From: Saussurea involucrata
Lineage: Eukaryota; Streptophyta; Magnoliopsida; Asterales; Asteraceae
DNA length: 64,000 bases
Direction: 5' to 3'
Assembly (NCBI GenBank): GCA_033807775.1
Contig: CM066320.1
Coordinates: forward strand, 178,780,784-178,844,783
This document shows positions 20,225 to 31,100 of the stretch, piece after piece. The notes beneath the pieces were generated by a model. The model searched no databases and was not told where the DNA came from. It saw only the letters and a list, made by a program, of their open reading frames with translations. Within the stretch, counting starts at the first letter, position 1. Every line of letters begins with the position of its first letter. The position numbers and the translations under genes were made by a program.

Positions 20225-23185
20225 TTAAACAAAAAGGTGAGGGTATTTGGCTCTCATTTCCGACTCTGATTCCCAAGTAGCATCCTGACCTCTATGATGT
20301 TTCCACTGTACTTTCACTTGTCTGGTTTCTTTATTCCGTAACACTTTAACTTTGTGGTCAACTATGGCTTCAGGTTCTTCCACATAATTCAGCTTTTCAT
20401 CAACTTGTATATCCGGTAAAGACACTGCCTGATCTGGTGTAACCAAACACTTTCGAAAATTCGATACGTGAAACGCGTTGTGAATCCTGCTTAATTCTGA
20501 CGGAAGATCCAACCTGTAAGCTACTTCACCAATCCTTTCTGTAATAGTAAACGGTCCGATATACCTTGGGCTAAGTTTACCTTGCCTCCCAAATCGGATG
20601 ACTCCCTTCCACGGCGAAACCTTTAACATTACGAAATCCCCGATTTGAAATTCCAAAGGCTTTCGACGTCGGTCAGCGTAGCCTTTCTGTCTATCTTGAG
20701 CCACTTTCAATCGTTCACGAATCTGAGTAACCTTATCGGCAGTTAATTGAACTATTTCCGGCCCCGCTAACTGTTTCTCTCCCACTTCGTTCCAACATAG
20801 AGGCGTTCGACATTTCCTACCATACAGTACTTCAAACGGTGCCGCTTGTATGCTGGAATGATAACTGTTGTTGTAAGCGAATTCAATCAATGGTAAATGC
20901 TTATCCCACGATCCCCCAAAATCAACAATGCAAGTCCGGAGCATATCTTCTAAGGTCTGAATTGTTCGTTCACTCTGCCCATCTGTTTGGGGATGATACG
21001 TCGTACTTAACTTTATCTGTGTCCCCATTTCCCTTTCAAAACTTCTCCAAAATCTTGAAGTAAAACGACTATCACGATCAGAAATGATAGAGATTGGAAC
21101 TCCATGTCGAGTTACTATTTCATTGATGTACAACTTGGCTAATCGTTCCAATGAATCAGTTTCTTTTATCGGTAGAAAGTGTGCTGACTTTGTCAATCTG
21201 TCGACGATCACCCAAATAGAATCAAACCCCTTCAGAGTCCTTGGTAGCTTCGTGATGAAATCGGTGGTAATCTGCTCCCACTTCCACATAGGTATTTCTA
21301 GTCGCTGTAGTTGACCAAACGGCTTTTGGTGTTCGATCTTCACTTTCTTACAAGTATCACATCTTTCCACATACTGAGCAATCCCTCTTTTTATCCCCGG
21401 CCACCAATAGAATTGCTTTAGGTCTTTATACATCTTGTTTGTACCAGGGTGAATAGAGAAACGGGATTGATGAGCTTTTTGTAAAACACGATCACGTGGC
21501 CCACCCAAACGAGGTACCCACACTCTGTTTCCCAGACACAATAACCCACGATCATCTTTTACTAGCAATGCTGACATCCCTGCTAACCGTTCTGATTTCA
21601 GATGTTCATCCTGATAAGCCTCCACTTGACATTTCTGCAATTCGTCAAATATGTTGGGTAGGAGTTCACTTCGTAGCGAAATAACTTTTATTGTTCCACT
21701 CCTTTTTTGACGACTCAGCGCATCTGCCACCACATTCGCCTTTCCCGGGTGATAAAGGATTTCACAGTCGTAATCATTCAACAATTCTAACCATCTCCTT
21801 TGTCTCATATTCAGTTCCTTCTGATCAAAGAGGTGTTGGAGACTCTTATGATCGGTATAAATCTGACATTTGGAACCATACAAATAATGTCTCCAAATCT
21901 TTAACGCGAAGACTACTGCTGCAAGCTCCATGTCGTGCGTAGGATACTGTCTTTCATGATCCTTTAATTGACGAGAAGCATAAGCAATAACCTTTCCTCG
22001 CTGCATAAGTACACATCCCAATCCCAGTTTTGACGCATCACTATAAACAACAAAATCCTCCGAACCTTCAGGTAGTGATAAAATCGGTGCGCTGCACAGT
22101 TTCTCTTTCAATAGCCGGAATGCCTCGTCTTGTTCTGCTTTCCACTCAAACTTCAGGTTCTTCCGGGTCAGCTTAGTCAAAGGCGTTGCGATACGAGAGA
22201 AGTCTTTTATAAATTTCCGATAGTAGCCGGCTAAACCCAGAAAACTACGTACTTCGGTTGCTGTCTTCGGCGGTTCCCACTTTTCAACTGCTTCCACTTT
22301 CATCGGATCAACTTGTATACCTTTCTCAGAAACCACGTGCCCCAAAAATTGAACTTTCCGTAGCCAGAATTCACATTTAGAAAATTTTGCATACAACTTT
22401 TCCTTCTTCAGTAACTCCAGAATCAAACGAAGATGTTGCGCGTGCTCTTCCTTGGATCGGGAATAGATAAGGATATCATCGATAAATACAATAACAAATT
22501 TATCGAGATACGACTTACATACCCGATTCATTAAATCCATAAAGGCAGCTGGAGCGTTCGTCAGTCCGAACGGCATCACTAAGAATTCGTGATGTCCATA
22601 CCTTGTTCGAAAAGCAGTCTTTATAACGTCTTCTTCTTTACCTTTCAACTGGTGATAACCGGATCTTAGATCAATCTTGGAGAAATAGCAAGCTCCAACT
22701 AACTGATCGAAGAGGTCATCAATTCGGGGTAACGGATACTTGTTCTTTATCGTGCGCTTATTCAGTTCTCGGTAGTCGATACACATTCTCATCGAACCAT
22801 CCTTCTTTTTCACAAATAACACTGGTGCTCCCCACGGTGAAGAACTAGGTCTGATGAAGCCTTTATCGGATAGATCTTGTAGTTGTGCCATCATCTCTTT
22901 CATCTCTAGAGGTGCCAGGCGATAAGGTGCACGGGCTACAGGAGTGGCTCCAGGAATCAGGTCTATACCGAACTCTACTTGTCTAACAGGCGGAAGACTA
23001 TTCAAGTCTTCGGGGAATACTTCAGGGAATTCACTAACAATAGGAATATCTTCCATCCTATTCTTTTCTGGCTTAATATCTATCACGTAACCCAAGTAAC
23101 TTTGACAACCCTTATGCACACACTTATGGGCTTTTATCATCGATATAAGGCAAGACTGATGATTCCTACGATCACCATAAATCAC
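20225..23185 (-). CDS. Chromovirus B Pol: RT, RNase H, integrase, chromodomain
   Basis: 986 residues from the first Met of the open stretch. The frame is continuous with the gag-PR ORF upstream, so this Met is probably internal to a Gag-Pol polyprotein. Reverse transcriptase spans about residues 90-290, with catalytic FIDD at 234-237. RNase H follows with YSDAS (about 381), E420, YTDHKS (about 443) and ADALS (about 487). The integrase zinc site is H572, H579, C609, C612. Its DDE triad is D642 (TTDF), D703 (SDRD) and E739 (GQSER). A GPF module (about 877) and IHNAFHVSNF precede a chromodomain-like end (938-975, EAIVDHKV...VKVQWKHHRG...ATWE), thought to steer integration to heterochromatin. All catalytic residues are present. 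Confidence 0.93.
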   Translation of the reverse strand: MIYGDRRNHQSCLISMIKAHKCVHKGCQSYLGYVIDIKPEKNRMEDIPIVSEFPEVFPEDLNSLPPVRQVEFGIDLIPGATPVARAPYRLAPLEMKEMMAQLQDLSDKGFIRPSSSPWGAPVLFVKKKDGSMRMCIDYRELNKRTIKNKYPLPRIDDLFDQLVGACYFSKIDLRSGYHQLKGKEEDVIKTAFRTRYGHHEFLVMPFGLTNAPAAFMDLMNRVCKSYLDKFVIVFIDDILIYSRSKEEHAQHLRLILELLKKEKLYAKFSKCEFWLRKVQFLGHVVSEKGIQVDPMKVEAVEKWEPPKTATEVRSFLGLAGYYRKFIKDFSRIATPLTKLTRKNLKFEWKAEQDEAFRLLKEKLCSAPILSLPEGSEDFVVYSDASKLGLGCVLMQRGKVIAYASRQLKDHERQYPTHDMELAAVVFALKIWRHYLYGSKCQIYTDHKSLQHLFDQKELNMRQRRWLELLNDYDCEILYHPGKANVVADALSRQKRSGTIKVISLRSELLPNIFDELQKCQVEAYQDEHLKSERLAGMSALLVKDDRGLLCLGNRVWVPRLGGPRDRVLQKAHQSRFSIHPGTNKMYKDLKQFYWWPGIKRGIAQYVERCDTCKKVKIEHQKPFGQLQRLEIPMWKWEQITTDFITKLPRTLKGFDSIWVIVDRLTKSAHFLPIKETDSLERLAKLYINEIVTRHGVPISIISDRDSRFTSRFWRSFEREMGTQIKLSTTYHPQTDGQSERTIQTLEDMLRTCIVDFGGSWDKHLPLIEFAYNNSYHSSIQAAPFEVLYGRKCRTPLCWNEVGEKQLAGPEIVQLTADKVTQIRERLKVAQDRQKGYADRRRKPLEFQIGDFVMLKVSPWKGVIRFGRQGKLSPRYIGPFTITERIGEVAYRLDLPSELSRIHNAFHVSNFRKCLVTPDQAVSLPDIQVDEKLNYVEEPEAIVDHKVKVLRNKETRQVKVQWKHHRGQDATWESESEMRAKYPHLFV

Positions 23186-23260
23186 TACTGGTCTTTTATC
23201 AGGTAATACAACATTTATTAACTTCTTATCACAAACTATGTTAGCCTGATTCTCAGCTAA

Positions 23261-24610
23261 CTAATCAATCCCAACTACTACATCAAACTCTATCAAAGTT
23301 ATCGGAAACAATTGTATCGGCACTCCACACCCCTCTATATTTATCACACAGCCATCAAATACTTCTTTAACTGACACTTGATTATCATTTACCGTATCTA
23401 CTGATAGAGCATGTTCTAGCATTTTAGGTTTCAAACACAGGCAAGCAGCAAATGCAGGAGACACAAACGATCGGTTTGCACCGGAATCAAATAACACCTT
23501 AGCACGTGTAGAGTTTATTAAAAATATACCTGTGACCACATCCGGAGTTTCCTCCGCTTCTTTCTCAGTCATTTGGAATGCGCGACCCCTGGTTACTGGC
23601 GGTTCCAGTCTTGGTATTACTGGTTTAACAATCGCTGGTCTGCCCGACGACCCATCTTGCTGTATCCTCCCCCGCGGACAGTCCGACTGAAGGTGATCCG
23701 GAAAATTGCATAAGAAACATAACCGCGTTACCTTACAATCTTTAAGGACGTGCCCGATCTTCCCACACTTATAACACGCTCGAAAATCACCTTGGCAATT
23801 TCCTTGATGAACACGGTTGCACTTCCGACATGGTCTTTCCGCTGGTCGAAACGGCGGACGGCTATCATACCTCTGAAATCGGGACTTCTTCGGATCGTAT
23901 TGTGGGCCTTCCCACTTTCTCTTCCCGATACTTTTATCGCCAGCATCTCTTCTAATATCTCGTTCAACATTCTCTGCGGCATTAACTGTAGCCGAGAAGG
24001 TATCGGGTCCTTTTGCAGTCACTAGCCTTCTAACTTCTGAGTTCAACCCAAAGATAAACCTTTCCGTCTTCATCGCCTCCGTAGCAACGTAGTATTCTGC
24101 GAACCGAGAATTTTCCAGGAAGCTAGCGGTGTAGTCTCGAACGGATAAGTTTCCTTGTTGTAAGTTCATAAATTCCCCTTCCAGTTGTTTGACGGCTGCT
24201 TGGGGACAAAATGCGTTCCTGTAGGCTATCACAAATTCTTCCCAAGAGAGGGTAGAATAAACATCAGATCCTTTAGAATGAATAAAGGATTCCCACCAAT
24301 ACAAAGCATCCCCCTTTAACATTGCTGCTCCATACAATACTCTATCTTCGTCAGCGCACTTACTCATCTTGAAAATAGCTTCTATTTCCTTCATCCATCT
24401 CATTGCTTTCACTGGATCCCTGTCTCCTGAGTAGGTTGGAGGTCTACAGCTCAAAAACATTTTGTAATCACATTTTCTCATTACCGGTAAGACCGTAGGG
24501 GTGATTGGCAGTTCGACTTCATGATTCGGATCTGGTCTATCAGCTTCATTATTACGACTTCGTTCAAACATTGTTTGTATGTTAGTCTGCAGTCTTCCCA
24601 TTTCTGCCAT
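23261..24610 (-). CDS. Chromovirus B Gag and protease, ended by an in-frame TAG
   Basis: 449 residues from Met at 24610. The retrotransposon gag domain covers about 45-210. Three zinc knuckles follow: C261-C272, C279-C292 (CYKCGKIGHVLKDC) and C298-C311. The aspartic protease has DSGA at 375-378. Translation stops at a TAG (23261-23263) after VVVGID, where relatives have Trp (WLAENQ continues in frame), so one G-to-A change (TGG to TAG) separates Gag-PR from Pol. The frame is open upstream of this Met to about 24815 and codes Gly-Arg repeats (GGRTGGRVGGR type, about 24650-24730), so the true N-terminus is probably further upstream, perhaps after splicing at the CAACAG acceptor near 24810. Confidence 0.9.
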   Translation of the reverse strand: MAEMGRLQTNIQTMFERSRNNEADRPDPNHEVELPITPTVLPVMRKCDYKMFLSCRPPTYSGDRDPVKAMRWMKEIEAIFKMSKCADEDRVLYGAAMLKGDALYWWESFIHSKGSDVYSTLSWEEFVIAYRNAFCPQAAVKQLEGEFMNLQQGNLSVRDYTASFLENSRFAEYYVATEAMKTERFIFGLNSEVRRLVTAKGPDTFSATVNAAENVERDIRRDAGDKSIGKRKWEGPQYDPKKSRFQRYDSRPPFRPAERPCRKCNRVHQGNCQGDFRACYKCGKIGHVLKDCKVTRLCFLCNFPDHLQSDCPRGRIQQDGSSGRPAIVKPVIPRLEPPVTRGRAFQMTEKEAEETPDVVTGIFLINSTRAKVLFDSGANRSFVSPAFAACLCLKPKMLEHALSVDTVNDNQVSVKEVFDGCVINIEGCGVPIQLFPITLIEFDVVVGID

Positions 24611-24881
24611 TAGATCATCCCTGGTAACGAACTCTGTACCATGTGGTTGGACTCTGCCTCCGGCTCGACTTCCAGCTCTACCCCCGGTTCTACCCCCGAC
24701 TCTGCCCCCAGTTCTACCTCCCCTGTCCCCTGTGCCTATCGGTGGATTAGCACTATCCGGGTTTCCTCCTCCTCGGTTCTTTCGTCTAGTGCCACTTGCC
24801 GTTCTGTTGATTTAAACAAGATTAATACACGCATACGCACATACCCCATATAATAAGGTATTCCAGTTCAAACATGTACCT

Positions 24882-24928
24882 GTAAGATCACAATTACACT
24901 GGCCAGGTGTAATATGAAATTACCTTAC
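24882..24928 (-). promoter_or_regulatory. Leader hairpin with palindromic loop, element B
   Basis: The inner stem ATTACAC/GTGTAAT with loop CTGGCCA (24893-24913) is identical to A and D. The outer stem GTAAG/CTTAC is kept although the intervening bases differ. It lies about 140 nt after the PBS. Confidence 0.65.
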
Positions 24929-25050
24929 ATGATGTTCCTTCTACCTTTTATACTTCATCATCCCAAGGTTCTATAATGATAAGGACATCCTACTTCACAT
25001 GCAGTTTAAGTCTAGGTACAGATACAAATACCTAAATCCCTTAAACTAAG

Positions 25051-25062
25051 GCTCTGATACCA
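25051..25062 (-). promoter_or_regulatory. PBS (tRNA-Met type), element B
   Basis: TGGTATCAGAGC on the minus strand, 2 nt from the LTR. Confidence 0.9.
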
Positions 25063-25362
25063 TTTGTAACAACCCAATTTCCATATACACAACAAATCAC
25101 ATAATATAACTTAATATTAATATAACAAAAGAGACATCACATTACAAGTACGGTCCCGTAGTCTTTTACAATTAGCATAAGCCATTCTACTACAAACTTG
25201 TACTAAATACATACATAACATTTAATATTGTAATACAAATGCTAATCATGCCAAAATCTTCGTCATATAATCCTTCACAAAATCCATCCATCCATTACTC
25301 TAATTATTTGCCCTTACGCGATCCACCACCTGGAATACATATTTTTAAAACAAAATGAGGGT

Positions 25363-25378
25363 TAGACCTAATGGTCTA
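25363..25378 (-). promoter_or_regulatory. Conserved LTR stem-loop, B 5' LTR
   Basis: TAGACC-TAAT-GGTCTA, as in the other B LTR. Confidence 0.8.
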
Positions 25379-25991
25379 AGTGAGATAAATCCCTGTTAGT
25401 TTGAAATCATTTATATAAACCCTATTTATATAAATCACACAACACAATCAAATATATCAATTTGAACTCACACATTATATACATTCCCTTCTCATTCCTC
25501 CTGGCCATATTAGTTGGTTGCAAGCCAACTAATAGATTTACAACGTTGTACAACATCTACAGCCAAACAACGCTATACAGATTCTATAGCCAAACACACT
25601 GGTCCTACGCCCGGCCAACGTATTATAACACATTATAATACTCATGTAAATATAATACCTCAATATATTATAATTCACATATATCGCACATATAAACACA
25701 TAATCACCAATTATCACATTCCCAACCATACGTATATGTATTCCAGTTAAAAATACTTTTAAAGTAAAACTCACCTGTTTAGCTTATCACATAAGACTCT
25801 CTAACAGATTGAGAATCCCAATAACTTATCAAACTCTTATCCTCAAATGTTCACCTACGGCGACTTAACACGGGGGTTCCGCTACCCGGTTAAGCGGATG
25901 GGGTCAAGGCACAACGCCCTTGCGGGGTCTGGGGAGCGGCCCCCAGGAAGTTTTCGGAACAACCTAACTCAAAATACATTTGGAAACTATA

Positions 25992-26309
25992 TCCGGACAT
26001 TCAAAAGTATCCGAAATCACAAAATTGGTCAAACAGCTAAAGTATCCGGATACCATAAGTTATCCGGACAACACTACTTTTCCGGACAACATAACGTTTC
26101 CGGACAACCTATACAATCCGGACGTCATCCGGACACCAAAGTAATCCGGATACCATCTGGTATCCAATTCTATCCGGAAAACATAGAAAAAGGAACTTAC
26201 CCGTATAAAAGATTCGTTCGGACACCTTTAGAACACTACCCGGACACCATCAAAGAACTACTCGGACACTTCCAACAAAACCATCCGGACACATTCATGG
26301 TGTCCGGAA
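25992..26309. repeat. TCCGGA motif array in B 5' LTR
   Basis: Counterpart of 19412-19730. Several single-base differences fall within motif copies. Confidence 0.88.
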
Positions 26310-26769
26310 ACTACTGTCGGTTTGGTGCTTTTTACCCAGAAAACCGACTGAATCATTAACAGATATGAAATTGACTGTTCCAATCCGATAGAACCTACTT
26401 AATAGCAATTACAAACATAAATTACAAAGGGACATACCTTCAAATCACTTATAAGAAGACCAAATGGAGCTCTAACCCTTCCTTTTCTTTCTTCTCCTTT
26501 TTTCTCTCCAACACACACACACACTTGCACTCACTGATTTTTCTGTTTTTATGAAATATCTGATTTCATCCAGGGATAATATCTAATTAAATTACCACTT
26601 TAGTCCCTAAACTACTCAATAATGACCAAAATACATTTTTAACTTATTAATCAATCCAAACACCCTTAAACTTGTAAATTCACCTAAACTCACCCTAAAT
26701 ATCAATTATAGAATTTAATAAATTTAACGGAATGAGACTTTAACTAACGAACTTACCCGGGTTATTACA

Positions 26770-26830
26770 TCATCTCCCCCTTAAAAGAATTCCGTCCCGG
26801 AATTCGGTTAAACAAAAAGGTGAGGGTATT
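26770..26830 (-). mobile_element. Remnant of a second B interior (PPT end)
   Basis: 61 bp matching 20187-20247 with one visible change (PPT, GAATTCCGGGACG motif and the last pol codons). Then the match stops at a run of ATT repeats. Confidence 0.9.
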
Positions 26831-28029
26831 ATTATTATCTACATTTGTCACTATATACACATTTGAAACGGAAATTATTATTATTATATACATTTGTCAC
26901 TATGCAAAATATTTAGAATAAATAGTGATACCATTTCTAAGAATTCCATTTCTCGCGATAAGATTTTTAAATAGGAAACATATCGAAAACCTGGAACCAA
27001 ACTCAATAACTCACGCAAGGCATAATTAGAAACAAAACCCAAATACCCAAGCATAGAGATAATCATTCAATCAAACTTTAATATATGTGGAGGGTTCCAA
27101 CATTAAAGTCATCACTTGAATTACTCGCACAAGGCTCAAACGGTATTAAAACATGAATATTACAATATCCGAAACTAATATTTGACAATCACGTGGGAGA
27201 CCTGTATCCATTGAGAGTGGAGGGAACATATCAGTATGCCACCCGTACAATGTTAATCGTATAACACTTCACGACTATACGTCCAAGTGTTCCCACGATT
27301 CCTCGACAAGTTTCACCTCAAGAGATAGTTGACCTTAGTGTCCATCCCTAGGACTTCCACCACAAGGCTCGACACACTGCAGGACTACCTTCAAGGCATT
27401 ACCTCAGCGGCGAAGGTCCTAGTACTCACCTCCAAGGTAGCACTTCCAGACTCAATCCTCCTAGTGACTACTTGGAAAGTTTAAGGTCATAAAACATGAG
27501 TCCCGGAGTCCAACCCCGCACTACCCATTTGACCCTATAAACAAGACTGACTCATATGCCTATGGATCCAATGCGTCATAGTCTAACAATTATATGACTC
27601 CCAAAAGAATGTCCAACATGTTCAACAAATGTAATTAATAAATAAATATGTCTCAAATGCATATAATCTCAAAACTCAATATAGAGCAATTTATATCGGA
27701 CCAAAGTCCTCAAGACTCACTTAAGTCAAATACGAGCCAAGGGCTCAACAATTCAATTGACCAATTGATAAAGGTCATTAATACATTAAGACGCATTTAA
27801 TTGACATATATGCAAACGCATACCTCAAATATATGCTTAATACAAAAGCTCGTCATTAATTGAGTCAAATCATTTTCCAAATAACTCATACCCTTATATT
27901 TACAAAATGTCCCATAACGATAACTATGCATATTTTCAGCAAACACCAAAAGTACATTTTTACCAAATAACCTCCATTTATGCAACAAATGATCAAAACA
28001 CTTTCCTTTATGTTTTATTTATAAAATTT
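26831..28029. other. Unclassified non-coding DNA
   Basis: Starts with a tandem pair of ATTATTATTATnTACATTTGTCACTAT (26828 on and about 26876 on). From about 27060 to 27620 the composition changes (GC-richer) and resembles a Ty3 LTR interior, but I found no ends. No gene seen. Confidence 0.5.
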
Positions 28030-28455
28030 CCCAATGTAATGGCTCGGGTAAGTTCGTTAGCTATTATTTTCGTTCCATTTTATTTATTTAATTCCGTTTA
28101 TTAGTCTAGGGTAAGTTGGAGTTGGTTCGTATGTTTAGGGGTGTTATTGTCATTTTAGTATAATCTGTGTCCTTGGGTTGTAACTTCGGTTAATATATAT
28201 AGGTCAGACCGCCCTTAATTTTATTCATAAGTCAGTTTCCAGAATCCTTGTGGTGTGTGTACGCTTAGGCGAAAGAGCAAAAAGCTACGAGTTTTAGATC
28301 GATTAGGAGTCAAAGGAATTCCAATTTGGAGACCTCTTGAGGTAATCTCTTTTCAAATTATGTTAGTATCAAGTTGTAGGTGATTTCTATCGGTTTAGAA
28401 TCTTCAATTTGTGATTTTGATTTAGTCTCTGTTGATTTTTGGGTGCGACAGAGTC

Positions 28456-28785
28456 GTCCGGATTTTCTAATTTCCGGATGCATATCGACCCGGATTCTTT
28501 GTGTTTCCGGATGAAATGTATCCGGATTCCATCAGTTTATCTGTTTTATCCGGATTTCTATTTATCCGGATTCCAACAGTTTATCCAGATTTCTATTTTT
28601 CCGGATTCCATCAGTTTTCGGATTTGTTTCCGAGTGGTTGTGTACGGATTTCTATATTATCCGGATTCTTTGTAGTCCGGAGGTAGTTTACCCGGATTCT
28701 TTATGTTTTTCGGATTGGATACCGGATGGAAGGTATCCAGATTCAGTGTTTTTCCGAGTGAGTTAATCGGATAAGTTTCCCGGAT
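28456..28785. repeat. TCCGGATT motif array in solo LTR
   Basis: About 15 TCCGGA motifs or single-base variants, mostly followed by TT. Same location as in A and B but with its own spacer sequence. Confidence 0.88.
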
Positions 28786-29340
28786 TCTTTGTGAGTGTTT
28801 TCTGGGTAAGGGTATGATAGGTTTATTTAGGATTCTCAATCTGTCGAGTAGTTTTATGTGGTAAATGGTTATATGTATTTTGTGTAATTCAGATTGGTGA
28901 AGTTTGTGGAAAAAGTAAGGTTCTAGCAAGTTTTCAAAAGAAGGTGATAATTGCGTTATTTCTTCAGGTGAGTTTTACTTTAATAATTTTTAAACTGGAA
29001 TACATATATATTGAATAAATATGTGGTAGGTAGTGTGATGATGTGCTTATGATTGAAATATGATATATTGAGATATATGTTATATTTATATGAGTATTAC
29101 ACTACACGATTGCACGTTGGCCGGACTTAGGGCCGGTGGAGTTTGGTTGTACGAAGGGACAACGAAGTTGGCTGTATTTTAGTGCAGCAGAGTAAATTGA
29201 TTAGTTGGTTTAGCGCAACCAACTAATATGTCCATGTGAAAGATTTGTACACAGTGCATAAGAGTCATGATTGGTATTGTGATACTTGTCTATCATTGTT
29301 TTTACAAAATGATTAGTAAACTGACAAGGATTTTCTCACT

Positions 29341-29356
29341 TAGACCAATTGGTCTA
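29341..29356 (+). promoter_or_regulatory. Conserved LTR stem-loop, solo LTR
   Basis: TAGACC-AATT-GGTCTA followed by AACCCTCATTTG. The loop makes the whole 16-mer a perfect palindrome. Confidence 0.82.
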
Positions 29357-29657
29357 ACCCTCATTTGTTTTTAAAAATATGTGTTCCAGGTCAAGGAACG
29401 TTTAAAGGCAAAGGCAAGGATAAGGTGTAATGTGCTTACGAAGTCTGCGTATCTATGACAGTTTCTAAAGATCGTTTTGTATGGATAGTTTTGTGGATTG
29501 TAATGTAAAATATTAGCGAAAAGTTTGTACTGATATATGTAATGTATAGTTTTGGGACTTTCAGACCTTATATGATATAATATGCATCTTTATTATTTTA
29601 TATTGAGATGTAAATGGTGTTATATGATGTATGTTTGGGTTGGGTTGTTACACCCAA

Positions 29658-31097
29658 AAATTCCAAATGTGGGTGTTTATAAAGTTAAACACTTCAAATA
29701 ATCAAAACCCACCAAATAACTCAACAATTGATAATTTCATGTAAAACACATAAGTACTTTAAAATAGAATTTTTTGGCATGTACAACGTTTTTACAAATC
29801 AACTTGAACTCACTTGCTAGATTTAGGCTAAATCCAGATTTTACCCCGTTTTGCTTTCTTGAAGAACTTGAATCCATGAGCAACCTTCCAAAGAAACCTA
29901 GATCCATAATCTCCCAACATAAAACCAACAAATCCAAGTGTTTAGAATCATCCTCCAAACGAACCAAGCAAAAATGAAGTTTTTAATGATGTAGCTTCTT
30001 TCAAATAAGTAGGTGTCTGGCTTGGTTTTCATTCAGCAAGCTCGTATTATTCAAGGCTTAGTTCTTCCCATGTACATTCAACGTGTACTAAACTAGGTTC
30101 TTATCTTGCCCATGTTTCATGTCTTCGATAAATTGAATAAAAGTGTCATGTTTTCTTGCTTCATTCTAGCCTTGTTTGTGTTGTAGGTATCGAATTTTGG
30201 ATAAAGAAAAATAGATTCATTATGCCCTTTTGGAGAGACATCTTAGAGTAAGTATGTTTCCTTGAGTATTTTAGGGTTTTCATTAGATTTCTTTACACAT
30301 ATTCAACAATTTGTTCTTGGCATTCTCGATTATGTGAATGTATGTTAACGGGGACTTGATGAATTAGGCTTGACAATTTTAAGGCATTTTATTTGTGTTC
30401 TTAAACATTTAATTTTGAAGATTTGGAGATCAATATTCATTCTTATTATGATCTTTTCTGAATAAGTAAGCTTTTGATTGTATTTCATGTTTCTTTCCTT
30501 TAATTATCTACGCTTGTAGAAATTGTATAGTTCTCCTTTTGGAATGCCTTTTATTTTCACATTGTCATATGGATTTATATATTTTGATAATTTATGTATT
30601 GGACACTTGTCAATTTCATGCTAGATTTTTCTAGGTTACAACTTACAAGAGACACCTTCTCAAGCACCCAACTTCTAGTAGTGGTGTTGCTATAGTTTGG
30701 AAGTGTTATAAATTTTAATGTTGGAAACTTGATTCAAACAAAGGTATCCTTATGTGTAAAGAGACCTTCACGATCGAAATAATACACAATACCTTTTGCT
30801 TTTTGTGTAAATAATCGATGGTGATGCTAATGTTGTCATGACACAAATATATTGGATAATAGATCAGCCCATATTCCATAATAAATGCACGACTTTAAGA
30901 AACCCAGTATTCAACTATAGTTATAAGCTTGAATAATCAAACTAACGTCACAATCTAGGGTTGTTTCATTTACCAATCGTACTAGGTTTAGATGAAGAAT
31001 TTGGGTTGAAAGAATTACAGAAAATGAGAAAACATTTAATTTCTTATAATTGATCATTATAATGTTGGAAATTTACACCACTAAGTCCAATGTTCTT
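29658..31097. other. Intergenic AT-rich DNA
   Basis: No gene, terminal repeat or RNA seen. Several TTTCTT-rich stretches. Short ORFs at 29737-29977 on both strands are mutual shadows. Confidence 0.5.
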
Positions 31098-31100
31098 TAA

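Larger units (their letters stand above)
25065..26769 (-). repeat. Element B 5' LTR, shared by two tandem units
   Basis: 1,705 bp, very similar to 18403-20186. It lacks about 100 bp near 25790 and has a small insertion near 25927 (tgcggggtctggggagcgg). Its outer edge continues into interior sequence. Confidence 0.9.
18403..26830 (-). mobile_element. Ty3/gypsy chromovirus B with tandem-LTR structure
   Basis: In minus orientation the order is a 61-bp 3'-interior fragment, an LTR, a full interior (PBS, leader, gag-pol, PPT), and an LTR. LTRs are TGTAAT...GTTACA read on the minus strand. Because interior sequence also flanks the outer side of the 25065-26769 LTR, that LTR is shared by two element units, one of them almost wholly deleted. 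No target duplication can be matched. Tandem LTR-interior-LTR-interior arrays usually arise by unequal or template-switch recombination. The RT-RH-IN-chromodomain order identifies a Tekay/Del-like chromovirus. Confidence 0.9.
28035..29652 (+). mobile_element. Solo LTR of a B-related Ty3 element
   Basis: Starts TGTAATGGCTCGGGTAAGTT and ends GGGTTGTTACA, the same terminal design as element B LTRs read on their coding strand. The target duplication CCCAA is exact at 28030-28034 and 29653-29657. 1,618 bp. It holds a TATA-like TATATATAGG near 28194, donor-like GAG/GTAATC near 28340, a TCCGGA array and the conserved hairpin. It arose by LTR-LTR recombination. Confidence 0.92.

Noticed and set aside
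18852..25774. Paired 78-codon ORFs on both strands at 18852-19112 and 25514-25774
   Set aside because: They lie in the two LTRs of element B and overlap each other antisense; no coding signal.
26831..28029. A further full LTR element between B and the solo LTR
   Set aside because: Composition at 27060-27620 resembles an LTR, but I found no termini, PBS, PPT or target duplication.
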